Assembly (NCBI GenBank): GCA_014730295.1
Contig: WJIN01000135.1
Coordinates: 1 to 30,309, forward strand
Source of the DNA: Promethearchaeota archaeon
GTDB taxonomy: Archaea > Asgardarchaeota > Lokiarchaeia > Sigynarchaeales > SOKP01
DNA: 30,309 bases
Direction of reading: 5' to 3'
Both the position numbers and the translations under genes were made by a program. Shown here piece by piece: positions 1-8,885 of this stretch (the stretch's first letter is position 1; every line of letters begins with the position of its first letter). The notes under the pieces were generated by a model, which did not search any database, had not been told where the DNA came from, and was given only the letters and a program-made list of their open reading frames with translations.

Positions 1-963
1 CCTCCCTATTTGAAAAATCTAATGATAAATATAACAGAACGATGCAATCTAACGTGTAAGCATTGTTATATAACAGAAAAAAATAAAGTTGACATGCCTC
101 TAGAAGATGTTGTAGAACTCATCGAGGAATTTGATGCCTTACAAGGAATTCGAGTGATATTGACGGGTGGAGAACCTTTCTTATACTCTCAACTCGAGCA
201 ATTATTGAAAAAATTAATAGAAATACCCCTTCAGAAAGTGATTTTAACTAATGGGGTCTTAGTTGATGATATGGATGATAATATGTTTAATTTACTCGAA
301 AAAAATTTTATTGAGGTTTATGTAAGTGTGGATGGATTAGAACAGACTCATAATGATTTTAGAAATGCCAGATGCTTCAAAGAAACAATTAGAGGAATTA
401 GCGCCTTGTTGGACCGAGGTATAGGTGTATCAATAAATACAATGATTCATAAACAAAATATTGATGAATTTGGTAATTTGTATCAGCTTATTACGGATTT
501 GGGAGAGATAAAAAACTGGTCTATTGATATCCCCACTTTTGGCGAGGAAATTCCAGAAGAAATAAAAGAAAAATATGAAATTTCATATGAAAAAGGGGGT
601 AAGATATTAAAAAACTATGGATGGGGTATAATTTATGAGACTCCCTCAGAGGGGGAGAAGGTAGATTATTCATGTGGTCCCTATTTGATGGCGGTGGATG
701 TCTTAGGAAATATAAGTAAATGCGGTTTTACTTTCTTTGGTAAACCTCTTGGTAATGTATTTAAATTAGGACTAAAAAAGAGCTGGGAATTAATCCAAAA
801 AAATCTCAATTGGTCTATTCAAGAATTAGAATGCGCTAAAATTGATTGTAAATATTTAGATGATTGCAGAGGTGGATGTCGTTTTCGTGCTAAACATCAT
901 ACTGGAGACATTTATGGGGTCGATTCATATAAATGCTACCAATTTGGAAAATTAAAAGACTAA
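1..963 (+). CDS. Radical SAM protein with SPASM-type C-terminal cluster domain (5' end probably outside window)
   Basis: Numbering is from the TTG at position 10. The N-terminus carries the radical-SAM motif C12-x3-C16-x2-C19-Y, which binds the 4Fe-4S cluster that cleaves S-adenosylmethionine, and GGEP at 53-56, the SAM-binding strand. The C-terminal third has seven cysteines (C222, C238, C275, C280, C286, C290, C309) spaced like a SPASM domain with auxiliary Fe-S clusters. SPASM enzymes typically modify peptides or proteins, or make peptide-derived cofactors. The substrate cannot be read from this gene. The next gene, 60 bp on, encodes an 81-aa Cys-containing protein that could be a partner. 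The frame is open to the window edge and no ribosome site precedes the TTG, so the real start is probably upstream. The family call is firm; the function is open. Confidence 0.9.
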   Translation, partial: PPYLKNLMINITERCNLTCKHCYITEKNKVDMPLEDVVELIEEFDALQGIRVILTGGEPFLYSQLEQLLKKLIEIPLQKVILTNGVLVDDMDDNMFNLLEKNFIEVYVSVDGLEQTHNDFRNARCFKETIRGISALLDRGIGVSINTMIHKQNIDEFGNLYQLITDLGEIKNWSIDIPTFGEEIPEEIKEKYEISYEKGGKILKNYGWGIIYETPSEGEKVDYSCGPYLMAVDVLGNISKCGFTFFGKPLGNVFKLGLKKSWELIQKNLNWSIQELECAKIDCKYLDDCRGGCRFRAKHHTGDIYGVDSYKCYQFGKLKD

Positions 964-1022
964 CATAAAATATTGTTTTAGAGTATAATATAATAATAAA
1001 ATATGAAAAATAGGTCATAAAA

Positions 1023-1268
1023 ATGGGAAAAAAACACAAGATCTTAAGAACAGAAGAGGATATTTCTCCTTTAAATCGAGAATTAATTAACGCTGTATGC
1101 CATAAATGTAATTTCTATGCGGAGGATCAAGAATATTGGGAAAAGGAATACGAATGTGGAGCATATAAACTTGTTAGGCAGATGGTTGAAGAAAATCTGA
1201 TAAAAATAGAACAAATAGAAGATATTTTCACAAGAATAGATTTAAATCCCGAAAGAGATTTAAGATAA
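1023..1268 (+). CDS. Small Cys-containing protein following the radical SAM gene
   Basis: This 81-residue protein has no signal peptide and no membrane segment. It has C26-x2-C29 and a third cysteine at C45 inside an aromatic, acidic stretch (F31-Y32, Y38-W39, Y43), which suggests a small metal-binding or Fe-S-contacting fold. The C-terminal half looks helical and charged. It lies 60 bp downstream of the SPASM radical-SAM gene on the same strand, so co-transcription is plausible. It could be an accessory protein or, less likely, a substrate of that enzyme. I do not recognise a named family. The ATG start is the only sensible one; a weak AGGT lies just upstream. Confidence 0.6.
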   Translation: MGKKHKILRTEEDISPLNRELINAVCHKCNFYAEDQEYWEKEYECGAYKLVRQMVEENLIKIEQIEDIFTRIDLNPERDLR

Positions 1269-1417
1269 CACATATGCGTTTTTATTCTATTTCTAATCCG
1301 TATTGATACTTTTTAGTCTATATTTTTTTCTCTTTTTAAAATATTAAAGTAAGGGTTTTATAGTTTCATATTCTAAGATAAAACAACATATAAGCGAAAT
1401 ATAACGGAATTTTAGCA

Positions 1418-2788
1418 ATGATTTTAAAACGAATTAAAAGTGAGGGTTTAGCTCATATTTCCTATTTTTTAGCATCTGGAAATGAAGCGTGCGTAATAGA
1501 TCCTCGAAGGGATGCGAAAATATATCTTAAAAAAGCATTTGAAAATCAGGTTGAAATAAAATATATTTTTGAAACCCATAGAAATGAAGATTATGTTATT
1601 GGATCTTTAGAAATCGCAGATAATGTCGATTTAGAGATTTATCATGGACCTGGACTTGATTGGAAATATGGCAATACGATAAAAGACGGACAGGAATTTC
1701 AAGTCGGTGATCTAAAAATACAAGCGATACATACTCCAGGGCATACCGATGAAAGCACATCCTATGCAGTATACGATGTTACTTCGGGAGATAATGCGGT
1801 ATTAGTTTTTACCGGTGATACCTTATTTGTTGGAGATACAGGGCGCATTGATATGTATGGTCCTGAAGAGGAAGATCGATTGGCGGGAAATCTGTATGAT
1901 AGTATATTTGATAAGCTTATTCCCTTAGGCGATCAAGCAATAATATGTCCCGCACATGGGGCAGGTTCTGTCTGTGGTGCGGGGATTAGTGAAAGAGAAC
2001 ACAGTACCATCGGTCTTGAGCGTAAACAGAACCCAGATCTTCAATTTGTTATCAAAGATGAATTTATAGAATTAAAGAAAGCGGAGAATCATTATTATTC
2101 ACCTTATTTTCAGCGTATGGAGAAATACAATCTTGAAGGACCCCCTTTGCTTAAAACAATACCTCGATTTAAATCTTTCTTACCAGAAGAATTTCAGCAA
2201 AAGATTGAGGAAGGAGGGATAATTTTAGATACTAGGAATCCAAATGATTTTGGTAGTGCTCACATAAAAGGTTCATATAATATTTGGTTGGATGGACTCC
2301 CTTCATTCGTAGGATGGACTATTCCATATGACAAACCAATTTATTTGGTCGTTAAAGATTTTGCTCATCTAAACGATGCTCATAAATCTCTGTTAAGAAT
2401 CGGATATGATGATATAAAAGGGTATTTAGTTGGAGGCATTATAGGCTGGTATAGTGCAAGCTTTCCTATTGAAGCAATTAAATTAATTACGGTCCATAAA
2501 TTAAAAGAGCAAATGGATAATAATATGGATATGACCATTTTAGATGTACGAACTTTATCTGAAAGAGAGGAAGGATATATTGAAGGTTCAAAACATATCT
2601 ATATAGGGTATTTGGAAGAAAGACTTGATGAATTAGATAAAGAGAAACCAATTGCGACTTATTGTGGAAATGGAGCACGCGCAAGTCTTGGATCTAGTAT
2701 ATTGGCAAAAAATGGATTTAAAGAAGTCTATACAACCCTTGGCAGTATGAAAGCTTGGAAAGCTGCGGGTTATCCTCTCAAAAAGTAA
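1418..2788 (+). CDS. Metallo-beta-lactamase-fold persulfide dioxygenase-like protein fused to two rhodanese domains
   Basis: Residues 1 to about 230 are an MBL-fold hydrolase of the ETHE1/CstB type, and residues about 255-355 and 360-456 are two rhodanese domains. ETHE1-like enzymes use a single iron held by two His and one Asp to oxidise glutathione or low-molecular-weight persulfide to sulfite. The matching ligands here are H54 (THRNED), H109 (HTPGH) and D134 (FTGDT). The second metal site of classical MBL enzymes is broken (N56 and Y59 replace His), as expected for a mononuclear iron enzyme. Rhodanese 1 has no catalytic Cys; rhodanese 2 has it at C416 (YCGNGAR). The likely role is cytosolic sulfane-sulfur detoxification or transfer. 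It stands alone with AT-rich flanks. Confidence 0.88.
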   Translation: MILKRIKSEGLAHISYFLASGNEACVIDPRRDAKIYLKKAFENQVEIKYIFETHRNEDYVIGSLEIADNVDLEIYHGPGLDWKYGNTIKDGQEFQVGDLKIQAIHTPGHTDESTSYAVYDVTSGDNAVLVFTGDTLFVGDTGRIDMYGPEEEDRLAGNLYDSIFDKLIPLGDQAIICPAHGAGSVCGAGISEREHSTIGLERKQNPDLQFVIKDEFIELKKAENHYYSPYFQRMEKYNLEGPPLLKTIPRFKSFLPEEFQQKIEEGGIILDTRNPNDFGSAHIKGSYNIWLDGLPSFVGWTIPYDKPIYLVVKDFAHLNDAHKSLLRIGYDDIKGYLVGGIIGWYSASFPIEAIKLITVHKLKEQMDNNMDMTILDVRTLSEREEGYIEGSKHIYIGYLEERLDELDKEKPIATYCGNGARASLGSSILAKNGFKEVYTTLGSMKAWKAAGYPLKK

Positions 2789-2889
2789 TTATCCTTTCAA
2801 ATTTTCTTTATTTTTAAAAATTTATAAGTTTTTTAATACAATTCTTTCTTACTATAAAATTCTTTTAAGAATCTAAATAAAATCAAATA

Positions 2890-5400
2890 ATGGTGAGAGG
2901 AATTTCTAGAAAATTTTTAGGAAATGATACAATTCGAGTATCTTGGAGAGACGCTGAAGCATTGTTATCTGAGAAACTGGAGATTAACATAAATAAAAAG
3001 TGGGTTCCAATTCTTGAGAGTTTGGAAAATAACTCATCATTGATTTTTTCAAAACGATGGTCAAAATCCTCTGTTCCATTAAAAATGTATAAAATGGACA
3101 ATTTTAGTGCGGTGTTTTCCACAGAAAAAAACCATAACATCATACTAAAAATTCGACTTATCGATCCGGAAACGATTCATTTTATGTATACTATCAAACC
3201 AGCGAAAAATAATATGGAATTTTCAAGCATTCAAGCAATCTATCAAATTCTATTGGATGGTAGAGCTGATTTTATTTGGGTTCCTCATTTAAGACCTGAA
3301 AAGGGCTATGTGATTTCAGACCACGTTTTTCGGTCTCCGGTAATTATTTATCAGAAAAGTGATATTGCTTTCGCTCTTTATCCCGATCTCGATATTTTCA
3401 CAAGAGATCGATCATTTCCTACGTTTTTAAATCTAGATGTTAAAAAAAGCCATAAACATCTTGCACATATCTCCTATGGATTTGGTATATCAAAACCCGT
3501 TGAACATGTATTTTTTGAACATAAAAGAAGATATAAAATTAAACTTAAAAAAGCGAGTACTGTGGCTTTCGGATATTATTTTAAAATCTATTATAATAAA
3601 TCCCTTCAAAAAATAATTCAAGAGACTAATAAATGGTTTTGGAATAACCATGGTACAATTTGTCTAAACAATAGTCTAATTCCTCAAATCATTCCATATA
3701 AAATCAACGTAGATGAGGGTTTTAAAGCAATTTTTGAACGACATAAATATTGGGGAGATTTTTTTATAAACAGTATGGAATGTGGAGGAATATGGCAACG
3801 TACTTGGATGGGAGAATCCAAAAGACCTATTGAATATATTACACCCGATGATTTAAAAAAGCATACCAAAAAAAGAATGAAAGAGATCGCGGGAACAACT
3901 TCATTCTTGGGTAAGATTATAAATACCCTCTCTAATTCTCCGCGTTGGATTAAACATTTTGATAGGTTCACACGCCATCACCCAATAGTTCGTAGAGTTG
4001 CGGAAGTGTGGAATAATGCTTGGTTTTTAAATATTCGGACAGCTTACGGACTTATGTTCTTCGGACATTATTGGCATAATGATGAGCTAACCAAAAAAGC
4101 AAATAAAATTTTAAATACTCTACTCCAACTGCCCAGAAAAAAAGGACTTTTTCCTAGCATAATATTGCCCGCAAAGGATAAAGCGCATGAATTTTCATAT
4201 ATCAATGGAGTAAAAGCATTTATGTTTACAGATGAATATAATATAGTTGATTGTTGTTTAGCAATGTACTGGGCCCTTAAATTAAACCGTGATTTTGAGA
4301 ATAATAAATTAATTATTAAAAAATCAGTACAATTAGCAGAGCTTATAGAAGAAATTCAATTAAAAAATGGGGCAATTCCTACATTTATTAAGCTAGCCAA
4401 GAATAGCAAAATGATAGTAAGTGAGGATCTTATAAACTCAGCAAGCTCGGGGGCAGCTTTGATGTTTATGACGGAATTATATAAAACAACTAAAAAAGAG
4501 GAGTTTTTACCAATTGCCGAAAAAATCGCCACCTTCCTGGAAAACGAGATTGTCTCAGAAAACAAATGGCACGACTTTGAACCCTTTTATTCTTGCACGC
4601 GATTACCACTTAATTTCTATGATTTTCACACAGAAAATCATGTAATGAATACGCTATGTATTTATTGGTGTGCTGAAGGTTTTAAGGAGCTATATATTAT
4701 CACTAAAGAATATAATTATCTCGAAATTGGTGAATATATACTTTCAATTCTTTCTCTGTTCCAGCAAGTCTGGGATATGCCGCATATACGTATAAACACT
4801 TTTGGAGGATTCGGAGTCCAAAATGCAGATGCCGAACTTAACGATGCGCGGCAAGCTCTCTTTGTTAGAACGTATATGGAATATTATCTTGAAACAGGTA
4901 AGGGAGAATATATGGAACGGGGGATAGCTGCCTTAAGAGCATCATGGGCACTTCAATTACTTACTGAGTATGAGGGAATTTGTTTGGGTAATTTGGAGGG
5001 AATAGAAACTGCAAACGGGATTGACAGAGGGTGTGTATGTGAAAATTATGGTCATAGCGGTATTGATTTTCGAGTGCCCGGATACATTATGTTTGATTGG
5101 GGTATAGGTACAGCCGCAATGGCAACCGCATATACGAAAAAACATTTTGGAGATATATTTATCGATTATAAATTCAATAAAGTGTGGGGTATCTGTGGAA
5201 TTGAGATCGAAAATTTTATGCTAAATAATAATCATATACAAATTAGCCTAAGGATGATAAACGAGAAAAATACGATACTAATAATAGCTAGAGAAATTCC
5301 TGATAGAACTATAAACATTATTTTAAACGAAACTCAATTGAATAATATTTCTAAAAGTCAATTAGAACAAGGGTATACGCTAAATATAGATGAGCTATAA
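2890..5400 (+). CDS. Large protein of unknown function, possibly an alpha/alpha-barrel carbohydrate-active protein
   Basis: This 836-residue protein has no evident signal peptide or transmembrane helix. The N-terminal third (to about residue 270) looks beta-rich. Residues about 290-760 look helical, with repeated paired helices rich in W, Y and H. A conserved-looking stretch with GGFGVQNADAELNDARQA and a later aromatic cluster (GYIMFDWGIG) resemble the layout of six-hairpin (alpha/alpha)6 glycosidase or lyase-like proteins. I cannot assign a catalytic pair. The short C-terminal tail again looks beta-rich, which also fits such enzymes. No neighbour is functionally linked. The ATG start is preceded by no clear ribosome site. 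The coding call is firm because of length and composition; the fold suggestion is inference. Confidence 0.75.
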   Translation: MVRGISRKFLGNDTIRVSWRDAEALLSEKLEININKKWVPILESLENNSSLIFSKRWSKSSVPLKMYKMDNFSAVFSTEKNHNIILKIRLIDPETIHFMYTIKPAKNNMEFSSIQAIYQILLDGRADFIWVPHLRPEKGYVISDHVFRSPVIIYQKSDIAFALYPDLDIFTRDRSFPTFLNLDVKKSHKHLAHISYGFGISKPVEHVFFEHKRRYKIKLKKASTVAFGYYFKIYYNKSLQKIIQETNKWFWNNHGTICLNNSLIPQIIPYKINVDEGFKAIFERHKYWGDFFINSMECGGIWQRTWMGESKRPIEYITPDDLKKHTKKRMKEIAGTTSFLGKIINTLSNSPRWIKHFDRFTRHHPIVRRVAEVWNNAWFLNIRTAYGLMFFGHYWHNDELTKKANKILNTLLQLPRKKGLFPSIILPAKDKAHEFSYINGVKAFMFTDEYNIVDCCLAMYWALKLNRDFENNKLIIKKSVQLAELIEEIQLKNGAIPTFIKLAKNSKMIVSEDLINSASSGAALMFMTELYKTTKKEEFLPIAEKIATFLENEIVSENKWHDFEPFYSCTRLPLNFYDFHTENHVMNTLCIYWCAEGFKELYIITKEYNYLEIGEYILSILSLFQQVWDMPHIRINTFGGFGVQNADAELNDARQALFVRTYMEYYLETGKGEYMERGIAALRASWALQLLTEYEGICLGNLEGIETANGIDRGCVCENYGHSGIDFRVPGYIMFDWGIGTAAMATAYTKKHFGDIFIDYKFNKVWGICGIEIENFMLNNNHIQISLRMINEKNTILIIAREIPDRTINIILNETQLNNISKSQLEQGYTLNIDEL

Positions 5401-5618
5401 AAAGATAAAAGATCATACATCAACTATTTTTCATCAAAACGCTCAGAGAATATTTATTTTCAATCTTATGTGGATAACTTTTATAAAATGTAAAAATATT
5501 GTCCATATTAAGATTCCACCTAAAGCAAATTAGAACTTGCATTAATATTTTGTTAGGCGTAGACTTATAATCTACTTTTTGATATAATTTAATGATAACT
5601 AATTTTAAGGTGAATAGT

Positions 5619-6071
5619 ATGTATGATAAAATTCTAATAGGTTTAGACGATTCAGATAATTCTCGAAGAGCGGCTAAAAGACTAATTGAATTACAAAAGA
5701 AATTTAACAGTGAAATAATTGCATTTCATTCTGTTCTCCACCATCTTAGCGAAATAAATCCGAGTTATTTAGGAGGCGGAGGGGGTTCTGTCATATCTTT
5801 ACAGATTCACGAAGATTATGTGAACCGAGGACGAAAAGTACTAAAGGAAGCAGAAGAATTATTCAAAGAATCTGGTATAGATATTGAAACCCGTTTGATA
5901 TATGATATCCCCCCAGAAGATTACATTGAGAAAATAGTAGAAGAGGAGAATATCAACTTAGTAGTACTGGGTTGCAAAGGTAGTCATAGTAAACTTAAAC
6001 GCACTTTTGTGGGAACCGTGCCGGACAAAGTTGTTAATACTGCAGGATGCGATGTTTTAATTGTGAGATAA
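5619..6071 (+). CDS. Universal stress protein, UspA family
   Basis: This is a single-domain cytosolic USP of about 150 residues, the usual family length. It opens with the typical YDKILIGLDDSDNS strand, whose Asp contacts nucleotide, and ends with a nucleotide-binding motif of the G-x2-G-x(9-10)-G-[ST] type (GCKGS ... VGTV), so it probably binds ATP. USPs of this class act in stress responses, often by unknown partners. The ATG at 5619 is preferred over the in-frame ATG at 5592, because AAGGTG sits at 5607-5612, six bases upstream, and homologues begin at this strand. It stands alone. A Gly-rich loop (GGGGGS) around the middle is somewhat unusual. Confidence 0.92.
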   Translation: MYDKILIGLDDSDNSRRAAKRLIELQKKFNSEIIAFHSVLHHLSEINPSYLGGGGGSVISLQIHEDYVNRGRKVLKEAEELFKESGIDIETRLIYDIPPEDYIEKIVEEENINLVVLGCKGSHSKLKRTFVGTVPDKVVNTAGCDVLIVR

Positions 6072-6212
6072 TTTCAATCAAAACAATCTAAAATCTTAAA
6101 TTTTGATTTTTATATACTCTTTTTTATTTTATTATACAAAAATAATTTTTGATAATTATTAAACTGTGAAATCATTATTCTAAATAAAGAATATTACTAG
6201 TATCTTTATTGT

Positions 6213-7073
6213 ATGAAAAAATCTGCAATAATTTCTTGTTCTAGGCGTACGGATATTCCCGCTTTTCTTATGAATTGGGTGGTAGAGAAAATAAAGAATG
6301 GATTTGTAGAAGTGGTTAATCCTTATAATAAAAACCAAGTATCTAGAGTTTCTTTGGATCCTAATTATGTAAAATGTTGGGTATGGTGGTCTAAAGACTT
6401 TTCGGATTGGATTCGTTATTATAAGAACCACAAGGATTTATTTACCCAATATAAAGGCCATTCTTTCCAATTTACTATTAATTCTCCTTCTGAATTAGAA
6501 CCCAATATCAATGTATCTATTCAAAAGAGATTGGAGCAATTGAATTGGTTAGTAAACAAATTTGGTATTATAGCTGTTAATTATAGATTTGATCCAATTA
6601 TCGTATATAAAAAGATGAATTCCAATAAGGTAAAAAGTAATTTGAATGAATTCGAATATATTGTTTCTAAAGTTTCAAAAATAGGTTTAAATGAACTTAT
6701 TTTTTCATTTGCGACGCCATATACCAAAGTTGACCGGAGAATGCAAGCTCGGGGTTATAATCTAATAGATCCTCCATTAAAAAAGAAAAGAGATATCTTA
6801 GCAAGATTATTAAAAATTTGTGAGAAATATAATCTCGAAATGAGAGCATGTTGTCAACCAGATCTTTTAAGTATTAAAGAAATTCAGCAAGCACATTGCA
6901 TTGATGCTTTTAAAATTGAAAAAATAATTGGAGAGCGAATTAAAAAGCAAAAAGATACTGGACAGAGAGAAGCTTGTGGGTGCTATAAATCTAAGGATAT
7001 TGGTGGATATCATGGTCTTTTTAAATGTAAGCATAATTGTAGCTATTGTTACGCAAATCCATCAAGAAAATAA
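6213..7073 (+). CDS. DUF1848 family protein with C-terminal CxxxCxxC cluster
   Basis: This 286-residue protein matches the DUF1848 pattern: an N-terminal SCSRRTDIPAF motif, a VNPYNKNQVSRVSL stretch, WVWWSKD at 56-62, and a C-terminal Cys block. The Cys block has C255, C257, C272, C276 and C279; the last three form C-x3-C-x2-C followed by Tyr, the spacing of a radical-SAM 4Fe-4S site, but placed at the C-terminus. The family is widespread in bacteria and archaea, is predicted to be a TIM-barrel-like protein, and has no established reaction. I infer an Fe-S cluster. There is no operon partner. The ATG start has no clear ribosome site, compatible with leaderless translation. Confidence 0.85.
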   Translation: MKKSAIISCSRRTDIPAFLMNWVVEKIKNGFVEVVNPYNKNQVSRVSLDPNYVKCWVWWSKDFSDWIRYYKNHKDLFTQYKGHSFQFTINSPSELEPNINVSIQKRLEQLNWLVNKFGIIAVNYRFDPIIVYKKMNSNKVKSNLNEFEYIVSKVSKIGLNELIFSFATPYTKVDRRMQARGYNLIDPPLKKKRDILARLLKICEKYNLEMRACCQPDLLSIKEIQQAHCIDAFKIEKIIGERIKKQKDTGQREACGCYKSKDIGGYHGLFKCKHNCSYCYANPSRK

Positions 7074-7301
7074 GACTCAAAATTATCCTTTAGAACACCT
7101 ATTAACAAAAACTAGTATTATATTGATACAAGCTAAAAATTAGGTTAACTACATCGATTCTTTTGTCTTATAGATCGATCCATAATAAATTAAAGCGTTT
7201 CAATTTTAATTTTCAAAATTGTAAAAATGAAGAATAAAATTCGAAAAAGATAAATATAATTAAGAAACAAACTAAAGTATCAAACAATCAATTAAAAGTA
7301 G

Positions 7302-8885
7302 TTGAAAAAAGTGACTCAAATATTAGAAAACCAACAAATACAAGATAGCTATGATGCGATAATCGTCGGTGCTGGAAATGGAGGTCTTATTGCGGGTGCG
7401 ACCTTAGCAAAAGAAGGTTTAAAAGTTCTTTTGATCGAGCGTCATAATTTACCTGGAGGTTTTGCTACTAGTTTCGTGAGAGGGCGTTTTGAATTTGAAG
7501 CTTCTTTACACGAGCTGGCCGATTATGGGCCATCCGACAACAAAGGAGGGATAAGAAAGCTTTTTGAAGACAAATTAGAGCTTGATGCAGAATTTGCGAG
7601 AGTCCCAGAAGCCTATAAGCTTATTTTAACTGACCCCGATAATAAAATGGATATTACAATGCCTTTTGGAGTAGAAGATTTTTTAGATAAGATGGAAGAG
7701 TATGTTCCCGGCAGTAGAGAATCAGTTGAGAAGTTTTTTAATCTTGCGAAAGAAATACGAGCAGCTTTTGGATATATAGCTCATACCCAAGGGAATCCTG
7801 ATCAAGGAACATTAATGAAAGAATATACAAATTTTTTAAGAACTGCAGCGTATTCAGCTGAGGAGGTAGAAGATGCATTAGGAATTCCAGAAAAAGCACA
7901 GAAAATTTTGAACGCTTATTGGGCATATCTAGGTCTTCCAATGAACAGAATTAATTTCACGATTTTTGCATCGATGGTTTTGGTATATATAGAAAAAGGA
8001 GCGTATATTCCAATTAATCGGTCTCATGGCTATACAGCAGCATTAGATGCAAAGATAAGAGAATTTGGTGGTAAAATATTATATAATACCACCGTAGAAA
8101 AGATTTTAGTTGAAGATGGGCAAGTGGTTGGAGTTGAAACTTCCAGCGGAGATCATTTGAAGACAAATCATATAATTTGTAATGCGTCTCCAACCTTAGC
8201 GTATAATAAATTAGTCTATCCTAAATCTGAGGTTCCAGAAATCGCATATAAGGAAGTCAATGCTAGAATTCATGGAATGAGTGCATTTTGTGTATTTCTT
8301 GGATTGGATGCTTCTGTGGATGAGTTAGGTCTAAAAGAATATAGTTATTTCATTATGGATGATATGAATACTGAATCAGTGTATAATTCTTGGAGTGAAT
8401 TGAAAACCCCATCTGGTCAAGCGACAGTTGTAATTAATAATGCTATTCCAGATTGTTCTCCTAAAGGTACAACCCTCATGTATATAACAACACTATTTGA
8501 TCCAAAAGTATGGGAACATGTGAAAGCAGAAGACTATTTTAAGATTAAAACCCAGATTGCTGAAGGGTTGATTAAACAATTCGAAGAGGCGACTGGAGCC
8601 CCTATTAAAGAGCATATTGAAGAGATAGAAATAGCCACTCCAGAAACTTATGCTAGATATACAGGTACATATAATGGAGTAATCTATGGATATGAACCCG
8701 AATCTTGGGATTCCCTTGTTCCAAGATTAATGTCTATGGAAGATGATGTTCGCATAAAAGGTTTGCGATTCGCAGGAGGGTTCGGTGCTCGGTGTCATGG
8801 ATATAGCAGTTCTATGTCAGACGGACATACAATGGCGCTATTAACATTACGAGATATCAAACAAGGAGGAATTCATAATGAGTAA
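7302..8885 (+). CDS. CrtI/phytoene-desaturase-like FAD-dependent oxidoreductase
   Basis: This 527-aa flavoprotein has an N-terminal Rossmann dinucleotide site (IIVGAGNGGLIAG, GxGxxG at 23-28, with acidic E46 ending strand 2) and the following PGGFATSF signature of the CrtI/amine-oxidase superfamily. The C-terminal block GLRFAGGFGARCHGYSSS is the second FAD-binding motif of the family. The fold is clear, but the substrate is not. CrtI relatives desaturate, saturate or isomerise isoprenoids and other hydrophobic compounds. The gene overlaps the next one by 8 bp. That gene encodes a flavin/2Fe-2S reductase, so the pair probably passes electrons between NAD(P)H and this enzyme. The start is uncertain: TTG at 7302 or GTG at 7311, neither with a good ribosome site. 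Confidence 0.88.
   Translation: MKKVTQILENQQIQDSYDAIIVGAGNGGLIAGATLAKEGLKVLLIERHNLPGGFATSFVRGRFEFEASLHELADYGPSDNKGGIRKLFEDKLELDAEFARVPEAYKLILTDPDNKMDITMPFGVEDFLDKMEEYVPGSRESVEKFFNLAKEIRAAFGYIAHTQGNPDQGTLMKEYTNFLRTAAYSAEEVEDALGIPEKAQKILNAYWAYLGLPMNRINFTIFASMVLVYIEKGAYIPINRSHGYTAALDAKIREFGGKILYNTTVEKILVEDGQVVGVETSSGDHLKTNHIICNASPTLAYNKLVYPKSEVPEIAYKEVNARIHGMSAFCVFLGLDASVDELGLKEYSYFIMDDMNTESVYNSWSELKTPSGQATVVINNAIPDCSPKGTTLMYITTLFDPKVWEHVKAEDYFKIKTQIAEGLIKQFEEATGAPIKEHIEEIEIATPETYARYTGTYNGVIYGYEPESWDSLVPRLMSMEDDVRIKGLRFAGGFGARCHGYSSSMSDGHTMALLTLRDIKQGGIHNE
8864..8868 (+). promoter_or_regulatory. Strong ribosome binding site inside the upstream gene
   Basis: GGAGG lies nine bases before the ATG at 8878, within the last codons of the CrtI-like gene. 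It fixes the start of the reductase gene and shows that the two are translated from one message. Confidence 0.75.

Noticed and set aside
1269..1417. Promoter or RNA gene in the gap before the persulfide-dioxygenase gene
   Set aside because: It is AT-rich, with no tRNA arms, palindromes or clear boxes beyond background.
5401..5618. A small RNA or attachment site in the gap before the stress protein gene
   Set aside because: No clear repeats or structured G+C-rich part; only the ribosome site at 5607-5612 is convincing.
6928..7143. A 71-codon plus-strand frame overlapping the DUF1848 gene
   Set aside because: It is in another frame of a well-supported gene and is explained by the Cys/Lys-rich 3' end of that gene.
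7074..7301. A tRNA or riboswitch in the 228-bp gap before the CrtI-like gene
   Set aside because: No paired arms or T-loop consensus; the sequence is AT-rich and unstructured.
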